Assembly (NCBI GenBank): GCA_017451665.1
Contig: JAFTNX010000086.1
Coordinates: forward strand, 1-12,413
Reading direction: 5' to 3'
From: Oscillospiraceae bacterium
GTDB taxonomy: Bacteria > Bacillota > Clostridia > Oscillospirales > Ruminococcaceae
Length of the DNA stretch: 12,413 nucleotides
The notes beneath the pieces are model-generated. The model made no database searches, was not told the origin of the DNA, and saw only the letters and a program-made list of their open reading frames with translations. Positions 6,635-12,413 of the stretch are shown here, in pieces. A program made the position numbers and the translations under genes. Within the stretch, counting starts at the first letter, position 1. The number at the start of each line of letters is the position of its first letter.

Positions 6635-8083
6635 GTGCGCTTAAAGGAACTGCTTAGTGGTATATGTGAAACAGAAATTTCTGATTTTGAAGTAACAAAG
6701 CTTTGCTGGGATAATCGTAAGGAAATACCACACAATTCACTTTTTGTGTGTATTGAAGGAAAAACCTTTGACGCACATAGTGTTGCTCACCTTATGCTTG
6801 AAAAGGGCGCAGGCGCAGTTGTGACAAACCGTAGCCTCGGTCTTGACAGGGAAATAGTTGTAAAGGATACAAGAGAGGCACTTTCACTTCTTTGTGCAAA
6901 CTGGTTTTTAAACCCACAGAAAAAACTCAAACTCATCGGAATTACAGGCACAAACGGAAAAACTACAACTGCCACAACCGTAAAAAGACTTCTCACAGCA
7001 CACGGCTTTAAAACAGGCCTTATCGGTACCTGCGACGTGGAAATCGGTGACGAAATCTATGAGGGCGAGCGTTCAAATCCTACAACTCCTGAGCCTTATG
7101 AACTTTTTGAAATTTTCAGCTGTATGGCAGATAAAGGCTGTGAATACGCAGTAATGGAGGTTTCCTCACAGGGACTTGAACAAAAACGAGTTTTTGGCTG
7201 TGAATACGAGGTTGGCGTGTTTACAAATCTTACACAGGACCACCTTGACGTTCACGGAACTATGGAAAACTACTATCAGGCTAAGAAAATGCTTTTTGAT
7301 ATTTCAAAAATAAAGCTTTCAAACCTTGATGATGAGTGGGGCAACAGACTTTTTTTGGAAACAAAAGACGCTAATTCATTTTCTTCACAGAAAAAAGCCG
7401 ATTACTACGCTGATAAAATCATACTTTCAGCTAACGGCTGTGAGTATTGTGTAAACCATAACAACGAAAAATATAACACATTCTTTAAAATGCCTGGCGA
7501 GTTTAACGTGAGTAATTCACTTGTTGCACTTGCTGTGTGCGATAAGCTTGGATTTTCTCTGGAAAAATCAGCCCAGCTTCTTAAAAACCTTGATGGCGTA
7601 TGTGGAAGAGCAGAGGTTGTTTCAAAGGATGTTGACTTTACAGTTATAAGAGACTATGCACATAGCCCTGACGCTGTTGAAAAAATCCTTAAAGCAATCA
7701 GAGCAGTTTCAAAGGGCAGAGTAATTTGTCTTTTTGGCTGTGGCGGAAACAGAGATGCTAAAAAACGTCCGCTTATGGCAATTGCAGCTGCCGAAAACAG
7801 TGACTTCTGTATTGTTACTTCCGATAACCCACGAAACGAAGACCCTGAAATGATTATTTCTGATATTCTTGTGGGAATGGAAAACCAGACAACTCCTTAT
7901 GTTAAAATCACAGACCGTAAGGAAGCTATACGCTATGCTTTGGAAAATGCAAAGACAGACGACGTTATAGCTATCGTTGGAAAAGGTCACGAGGATTATC
8001 AGATTTTAAAGGACGGAGTAAAAATCCACTTTGACGAAAAGGAAATTGTAGAAGAAATTCTGCTTGACATGAAAAACAGATAA
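6635..8083 (+). CDS. murE: UDP-MurNAc-tripeptide synthetase MurE, predicted meso-DAP-adding
   Basis: MurE is the cytoplasmic ATP-dependent ligase that adds the third amino acid to UDP-MurNAc-L-Ala-D-Glu. The 482-residue length is normal. ATP loop GTNGKT is at residues 105-110, the UDP-MurNAc-binding SNPTTPEP at 147-154, MEVSSQGL at 174-181, TQDHLDVHG at 200-208, the probable carbamylated Lys in YYQAKK at about 217, DYAHSPDA at 340-347, and GCGGNRD at 368-374. DNPRNEDP at 397-404 carries the DNPR motif of meso-diaminopimelate enzymes, so a DAP-type wall is predicted. The GTG start at 6635 follows AAAGGAG (6620-6626) and lies 15 bases after the PBP stop. All hallmarks are intact, in contrast to the next two genes. 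Confidence 0.96.
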   Translation: MRLKELLSGICETEISDFEVTKLCWDNRKEIPHNSLFVCIEGKTFDAHSVAHLMLEKGAGAVVTNRSLGLDREIVVKDTREALSLLCANWFLNPQKKLKLIGITGTNGKTTTATTVKRLLTAHGFKTGLIGTCDVEIGDEIYEGERSNPTTPEPYELFEIFSCMADKGCEYAVMEVSSQGLEQKRVFGCEYEVGVFTNLTQDHLDVHGTMENYYQAKKMLFDISKIKLSNLDDEWGNRLFLETKDANSFSSQKKADYYADKIILSANGCEYCVNHNNEKYNTFFKMPGEFNVSNSLVALAVCDKLGFSLEKSAQLLKNLDGVCGRAEVVSKDVDFTVIRDYAHSPDAVEKILKAIRAVSKGRVICLFGCGGNRDAKKRPLMAIAAAENSDFCIVTSDNPRNEDPEMIISDILVGMENQTTPYVKITDRKEAIRYALENAKTDDVIAIVGKGHEDYQILKDGVKIHFDEKEIVEEILLDMKNR

Positions 8084-8095
8084 CGAGAGAAATAT

Positions 8096-9445
8096 ATGAC
8101 ACTTAATGAAATAGTAAGAGCGTGCAGGGGGAGCTTTGGCTATCCTGCAGAAATCGAAATAAATAAAATAACTACCTCCCTTGAAAAGGTAAATACGGGT
8201 GATGTTTTTATCTGCCTTACAGAGGACGAAAACACACCTGCTGACGCTTTTTCAAAGGGTGCAGTAGCTGTTGTGTGCAAAAAATCTGTCAAGGATGTAA
8301 AATGTATCATTGTTGATGATACAAGAGTGGCACTTTTGCAGATTGCCGAATTTTATAGGAAGAAATTCCCTGTAAAGCTTTTTGCCATTACAGGAAGTGT
8401 GGGCAAAACAACCGTTGCAATTATGCTTGATAAAATCCTTTCTCTTGACGGGGAAACCCTTTCTACAAAGGAAAACCACCACAACGAGATAGGACTTCCA
8501 ACAACACTTTTTGAACTTTCTGAAAGCTGTAAAAACGCTGTTGTTGAAATGGGGCTTTCAGCTGAAAGCAATAGTATTTCTGCACTTTCAACAGTTGCCC
8601 AGCCTGATGTTTGCGTAATTACAAATATCGGGTATTCCCATTTTGAAACTACCCAGAGCCTTGAGGCTACACTTAAAGCAAAGCTTAAAGTCCTTGACGG
8701 TGCATCATATTCAGCACCTCTTGTGATAAATAAAGACGATAAGCTTTTAGCTACCCTTGACTTTTTTGGAATGAGAAAAATAATTACATATTCCACAAAG
8801 GATAAGACAGCTGATTTTTATGCTGAAAACGTAAAGACATCAGAGGAAAAACTCACCTTTAACGTAAATTACCCTGACGGAAAAATCAAAATCAGCTTAA
8901 ACTGTATGGGCTATCATAATGTTAGTAACGCCCTTTGTGCTTTTGCAACAGCTTATAGCCAGGGAATTGACGCTGAAAAAATCGCAGAAGGACTTTCACA
9001 GTATATACCTGATAATTACAGACAGCAGTTTATAAAAACAAAATCCTGCCGTGTGCTTGCCGACCTTTCAAACTTTTCACCTGAGGCTGTCAGGGCTTCT
9101 GCTGAAATTATAAAGAATTGTAAAACAGGCGAAAACGGACGAAGAATTGCAGTTCTGTCGGATATGACCTCACTGGGTAAAAAATCCCAGTCACTTCATA
9201 AATCAGTGGGCGAAAGCCTTGAAAAAAGTAATATAGACCTGCTTTTCTGTATCGACGAAAGGGCAGAGGGATATATTCAGGGGGCAGTTAAAAAGGGACT
9301 CTGCGAGCAAAACGCAAGACTTTTTTCTGATAAGGAAGAGCTTAAAAAAGCCCTTAAGGAAACTGTCAGACCTGAGGACGTGGTGCTTTTAAAATGCAGA
9401 AGGGAATATACACCTTTTGAAATTTTAGAGGAGCTTGATAAATGA
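8096..9445 (+). CDS. murF: Divergent MurF-family ligase (UDP-MurNAc-tripeptide:D-Ala-D-Ala ligase)
   Basis: MurF adds the D-Ala-D-Ala dipeptide to UDP-MurNAc-tripeptide. Length (449 residues) and position after murE fit. The central ATPase domain is sound: GSVGKTT at residues 100-106, HNEIGLP at 129-135, VVEMG at 149-153, TNIGYSH at 176-182, the KAK segment at 194-196, and HNVSNAL at 274-280. The C-terminal domain departs from the family. The usual GR is YR (308-309), the usual DxYNANPxS reads ADLSNFSPEA (322-331), the usual GDMxELG reads SDMTSLG (355-361), and the usual KGSR reads KCRR (433-436). The enzyme may still work, may prefer another dipeptide, or may be impaired. The ribosome site is weak (GAGAG at 8085-8089), and only 12 bases separate it from murE. 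Its TGA overlaps the ATG of the next gene (ATGA), implying coupled translation. Confidence 0.85.
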   Translation: MTLNEIVRACRGSFGYPAEIEINKITTSLEKVNTGDVFICLTEDENTPADAFSKGAVAVVCKKSVKDVKCIIVDDTRVALLQIAEFYRKKFPVKLFAITGSVGKTTVAIMLDKILSLDGETLSTKENHHNEIGLPTTLFELSESCKNAVVEMGLSAESNSISALSTVAQPDVCVITNIGYSHFETTQSLEATLKAKLKVLDGASYSAPLVINKDDKLLATLDFFGMRKIITYSTKDKTADFYAENVKTSEEKLTFNVNYPDGKIKISLNCMGYHNVSNALCAFATAYSQGIDAEKIAEGLSQYIPDNYRQQFIKTKSCRVLADLSNFSPEAVRASAEIIKNCKTGENGRRIAVLSDMTSLGKKSQSLHKSVGESLEKSNIDLLFCIDERAEGYIQGAVKKGLCEQNARLFSDKEELKKALKETVRPEDVVLLKCRREYTPFEILEELDK

Positions 9446-10425
9446 TAATAAATTCAGTTGCTATTGCCTTGTCGCTGATTACAACGCTGTTTTTTGGCTG
9501 GGTGTTTATGATGCATTTCAGAAAGCAAAAAACAGGCGTAAAATCCCCGTTTATCCCCGACGGAAAAACACTTTCCGATAATAAAAAAACAATGGGCACA
9601 GCTTTTGCCTGCCTTTTGGGAAGTGCTGTAACTTTTTTTGCTACATCTTTTCTTTTTGAAAAAGGACAGCTTGTGTTTTCATTCTGCTGTGTTGTTTTTA
9701 TAGCGTCAATGTGTTTTGTGGGGTTTAAAGACGACAGACAGCTTGACCTTATGGGAAAAAACGTCGGCGAAAAAACACAAAACCGACTTCTTGGAATAAT
9801 GATTGTTTCACTGCTTTTTTGTGTGATTTCTTTGGCGTCGGGAATTGATACTGTGGTGACCTTGCCACTTTCAACTTCAAAAATCAGACTTTCAGGCGCT
9901 TTTGGACCAACGGTGGCATTATTCACATTGCTTGCCTGCGAGGGCGAAAGAGCAACAGGCAACAAAAATAATACCGAATATGTAAGAGCAATAATCAAGC
10001 TGACAGCACTGCTTGTGGTGTGTGCCTTTGAAGAAAAAACACACCTTATGCTTTTGCCGTCAATTTATATAGGCGCACTTGCAGGTGGAATTTTCTGGAC
10101 GGATTTCAAAAAGGTTTTGAAAATCGGTTTTTCAGATAAATATATCATAACAGCTATGGTTATTTCTGCCTGTATAGCTACACAAAATGAGGGAATGGCG
10201 ATTTTTCTTTTTGCATTTGAAATACTCTGCCTTCTTTCAAAGCCTGTTGATATGCTTGGGTATAAGATTTCAAAAAAGCATATTTTCAACAGACTCCCCG
10301 TTGATGAGCATTTAAAAAGTGCAAAGCTTTCAGACCTTAAAATAAAAATTTTCTATTCTACAATAACCTTGCTTTTTGCAGTATCTGCAACAGCAATAAG
10401 AATAATTCTATTAAAGACACAATGA
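9442..10425 (+). CDS. MraY-like membrane protein lacking recognisable catalytic motifs
   Basis: This sits in the mraY slot and is a polytopic protein of 327 residues with about ten hydrophobic segments (roughly 2-25, 50-72, 77-95, 116-134, 152-165, 182-197, 201-219, 234-248, 250-268 and 302-325), as in MraY. MraY moves phospho-MurNAc-pentapeptide to undecaprenyl phosphate, making lipid I. Homology signs are DGKTLSDNKKTMGT (40-53, compare DGPxSHxxKxGTPTMGG), the Asp pair in VGFKDD (93-98), and MGKNVGEKTQNRL (104-116, compare the family's LS.KQKL region). However, the catalytic NLTDGLDGLA region aligns best with ACEGERATGN (165-174), the FMGDxGS region with KIGFSDK (227-233), and the HHHFE loop with LPVDEHLKS (285-293). 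The enzyme may therefore be inactive or altered. The frame is intact and codon-coupled to murF by an ATGA overlap, so it is not an obvious pseudogene. A wholly different membrane protein is a less likely alternative. Confidence 0.72.
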   Translation: MIINSVAIALSLITTLFFGWVFMMHFRKQKTGVKSPFIPDGKTLSDNKKTMGTAFACLLGSAVTFFATSFLFEKGQLVFSFCCVVFIASMCFVGFKDDRQLDLMGKNVGEKTQNRLLGIMIVSLLFCVISLASGIDTVVTLPLSTSKIRLSGAFGPTVALFTLLACEGERATGNKNNTEYVRAIIKLTALLVVCAFEEKTHLMLLPSIYIGALAGGIFWTDFKKVLKIGFSDKYIITAMVISACIATQNEGMAIFLFAFEILCLLSKPVDMLGYKISKKHIFNRLPVDEHLKSAKLSDLKIKIFYSTITLLFAVSATAIRIILLKTQ

Positions 10426-10441
10426 CGAAAGGAGGGCTGTT

Positions 10442-11776
10442 ATGTCCGGAGATTATTCAAGAAACAGAACAACTTCATCGGGAAACAGACAGCCGGTAAA
10501 GAGAAATAATCCTAAATATGTAAGTCAGCAGGACGTTAAGAGGGCTACTACACGAAAAGCGACATCTACAAGAATTAAACATACAAAGCCAAAGAAGGAG
10601 CTTTCACACGCACCTGCACGAAAGAAATTCTATTTCTTCGGCCACGACGGAAACCTTGATATGGGACTTTTCTCCATTGTGCTTATCCTTCTTGTTGTAG
10701 GGGTAATTATGATGTTTTCAGCAAGCTACTTCTGGGCGCTTGATGAATTTAACGACGGTTACTATTACCTTAAAAGACAGATGGCTTTTGCAGTAGGCGG
10801 ACTTATCCTTATGTCGTGGATTTCCACCGTCGACTATCACTTTTTACAGAATACCAAAATAGCGTATATTTCATTTGCGCTGATTTATGGACTTAATCTG
10901 ATAACAGCCGTGGCAGGTGTCGAGGTAGCCGGTGCAAGAAGATGGATTGTATTCTTCGGAATGTTCAGCTTCCAGCCGTCAGAACTTCTGAAAATTTCAT
11001 TTATTATAGTTATGGCATACCTTCTTGCAGCTAACTATCCGTACTTTAAAAAATGGAGATACTCACTTCTGCCTTGTGGAGTAATGATAGGTCTTGTTTG
11101 CCTGATGATGGCAGGTCAGCGACATATGTCGGCACTTCTCATTTTTGTAGCACTTGGCGTACTTCTTATGTTTTTCGGAGGCGTCGAAAAAAAGCATATG
11201 GCTATACTTGTGGGAATTTTCGGTGCAGGACTTGTTTTGTTGCTTGGGTATAAAATGATAACCTCCACAGGCGAAAGCGCAGGCTTTGGCTATATCACAA
11301 CCCGTTTCAAAGCGTGGCAGCACCCTGAATCAGATATTCGTGACACCACAAACCAGATTTGGAACAGCCTTCTTGCAATCGGCTCAGGTGGAGTTATGGG
11401 CGTAGGTCTCGGGGAATCAAAACAGAAATTCCTGTGGCTTTCAGAAGCACAGAACGACTTCGTTTTTGCTATCGTTTGTGAAGAACTCGGCTTTATCGGA
11501 GCATCAATAGTAATCCTTTTGTTTGTAGCATTTATCTGGCGTGGAATATCAGTTGCGTCAAAAGCACCTGACCGTTTCGGAATGTTACTTTCAGCAGGTA
11601 TTACAATGCATATCGGACTTCAGGCACTGCTTAATATCGCAGTAGCTACAAATACAATTCCTAATACGGGAATTTCACTGCCGTTTTTCAGCTACGGTGG
11701 TACTGCACTTCTTATGCAGCTTTGTGAAATCGGAGTTCTGCTCTCCGTTTCAAGAAAAACAACCCACGACGAATAA
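10442..11776 (+). CDS. ftsW: SEDS-family peptidoglycan polymerase, FtsW/SpoVE type
   Basis: SEDS proteins polymerise lipid II into glycan strands together with a class B PBP; the PBP gene of this cluster is the likely partner. The core (about residues 75-437) is polytopic. It has GARRWI and FQPSELLK (164-184), a long extracellular loop region from QIWNSLLAIGSGG (305-317) through FLWLSEAQNDF (330-340), FAIVCEELGF (342-351), and PNTGISLPFFSYGGT (407-421). Asp339 matches the essential Asp of E. coli FtsW (D297). The N-terminus has an unusual basic, Ser/Thr-rich cytoplasmic extension of about 70 residues. The usual QPDLGT-like motif reads GQRHMS (225-230). ATG follows AAAGGAGGG (10428-10436), 16 bases after the previous stop. 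FtsW is chosen because of the division cluster; SpoVE cannot be excluded. Confidence 0.9.
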   Translation: MSGDYSRNRTTSSGNRQPVKRNNPKYVSQQDVKRATTRKATSTRIKHTKPKKELSHAPARKKFYFFGHDGNLDMGLFSIVLILLVVGVIMMFSASYFWALDEFNDGYYYLKRQMAFAVGGLILMSWISTVDYHFLQNTKIAYISFALIYGLNLITAVAGVEVAGARRWIVFFGMFSFQPSELLKISFIIVMAYLLAANYPYFKKWRYSLLPCGVMIGLVCLMMAGQRHMSALLIFVALGVLLMFFGGVEKKHMAILVGIFGAGLVLLLGYKMITSTGESAGFGYITTRFKAWQHPESDIRDTTNQIWNSLLAIGSGGVMGVGLGESKQKFLWLSEAQNDFVFAIVCEELGFIGASIVILLFVAFIWRGISVASKAPDRFGMLLSAGITMHIGLQALLNIAVATNTIPNTGISLPFFSYGGTALLMQLCEIGVLLSVSRKTTHDE

Positions 11777-11796
11777 CTTATGAAAGAAGAAATGTT

Positions 11797-12413
11797 ATGT
11801 TAAAAGTACTTCTCGCAGGTGGCGGCACTGCCGGTCACGTAAACCCTGCACTTGCTATTGCAGAGATAATTAAGGAACACCACCCTGACGCTGAATTTTT
11901 GTTTGCAGGAACTCCTTTCGGAATTGAGGCAGACCTTATTCCAAAGGCAGGCTATAACTTTGCACCAATTAAAATCAGAGGCTTTCAGCGCCAGATAAAT
12001 CTTGAAAATATCGTGAGAAATTTTCAGGCTGTGGGCTACCTTGCTATGTCAGGAAGCAGAGCAAAAAAGATTATCAAGGATTTTTCACCTGACCTTGTAA
12101 TAGGCACAGGAGGATACGTCAGCGGACCTGTCGTGAGAAAGGCTGCTAAAATGGGAATTAAAACAGCCATTCACGAGGCTAATGCTTTTGCAGGAGTTAC
12201 AACAAAGCTTCTTTCAAAGGATGTTGACAAAATTATGCTTACAGTCAGGGAAACAAAAAATCTTGACGAAAGTGTAAAGGATAAGACTACTGTAACAGGA
12301 CTTCCTGTAAGAAAGGCTTTTGCCACAGTTTCAAAAAGCGAAGCAAGAAAACAGCTTGGTATTCCTGAAAACGCAACAGTTATTCTTTCAGCAGGCGGAA
12401 GCCTTGGCGCAAG
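11797..12413 (+). CDS. murG: UDP-GlcNAc:lipid I GlcNAc-transferase MurG, 5' part only
   Basis: MurG adds GlcNAc to lipid I on the cytoplasmic face, giving lipid II. The gene is cut by the window end after about 205 codons, before its UDP-GlcNAc-binding half is complete. The first strand and loop read LLAGGGTAGHVNPALAIA (residues 5-22), with His14 matching the conserved His. GTGGYVSGPVV follows at about 108-118, then HEANAFAG (usual HEQNxxPG) and TGLPVR (usual TGNPVR), and the window ends in LSAGGSLGA, the start of the second G-loop. ATG at 11797 is chosen because it gives the exact family N-terminus. Its ribosome site is weak (AAAGAAGAAA, 11783 on), and an 8-codon frame (11780-11803) ends across it. 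It starts 21 bases after the ftsW stop. Confidence 0.95.
   Translation, partial: MLKVLLAGGGTAGHVNPALAIAEIIKEHHPDAEFLFAGTPFGIEADLIPKAGYNFAPIKIRGFQRQINLENIVRNFQAVGYLAMSGSRAKKIIKDFSPDLVIGTGGYVSGPVVRKAAKMGIKTAIHEANAFAGVTTKLLSKDVDKIMLTVRETKNLDESVKDKTTVTGLPVRKAFATVSKSEARKQLGIPENATVILSAGGSLGA

Noticed and set aside
8353..8796. Antisense open frame of 147 codons inside murF
   Set aside because: It overlaps the ATPase core of murF, has no supporting ribosome site seen and no recognisable domain.
9366..9998. Antisense open frame of 210 codons over the murF end and the MraY-like gene
   Set aside because: It lies opposite an intact membrane-protein frame with good start and operon coupling; the translation shows no family motif. 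Taken as a shadow frame.
1..12413. CRISPR arrays, tRNA or rRNA genes, insertion sequences, toxin-antitoxin or phage genes
   Set aside because: None was seen. Gene order is that of a conserved division and wall cluster, with no repeat arrays or transposase motifs.

Overview
The window is AT-rich and comes from a low-GC member of the Firmicutes. Most likely this is a Clostridia species of the Ruminococcaceae/Oscillospiraceae type, but this placement is inferred from gene order, strong AGGAGG ribosome sites and protein style, not from a marker gene. The MurE carries the DNPR motif of meso-diaminopimelate-adding enzymes, so the wall is probably DAP-type. All genes are on the + strand.

Layout: (1) 1-1649 is the 3' part of sbcC, a DNA repair nuclease subunit, closed by a strong rho-independent terminator at 1656-1691. 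(2) 1692-2098 is a regulatory region. It holds a LexA/SOS-box-like palindrome, a terminator-like hairpin, a sigma-A type promoter with a perfect TATAAT, and three direct repeats with exact 10-bp period that look like the MraZ operator. (3) 2099-12413 is the division and cell wall (dcw) cluster: mraZ, rsmH, ftsL, a class B PBP with PASTA domains, murE, murF, an MraY-like gene, an ftsW/spoVE-type gene, and the start of murG, which is cut by the window end. Two gaps of about 170-190 bases flank ftsL. Elsewhere genes are tightly packed, down to an ATGA stop/start overlap between murF and the MraY-like gene.

How it works together: MurE and MurF build UDP-MurNAc-pentapeptide, MraY moves it to the lipid carrier, MurG adds GlcNAc, and the FtsW-type polymerase with the class B PBP polymerises and crosslinks it at the septum, with FtsL as a divisome link. 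MraZ probably represses the whole unit through the repeats in front of it.

The most unusual point is the gene in the mraY slot (9442-10425). It keeps the MraY architecture (about ten membrane segments, the N-terminal substrate-loop pattern, the DD pair), but the catalytic NxxDGLDGLA, GDxGS and HHH motifs are not recognisable. The preceding murF, translationally coupled to it, has also lost several hallmark C-terminal motifs (YNANP, KGSR). The pair may be a diverged or non-catalytic version of the MurF-MraY step, which predicts canonical copies elsewhere in the genome.
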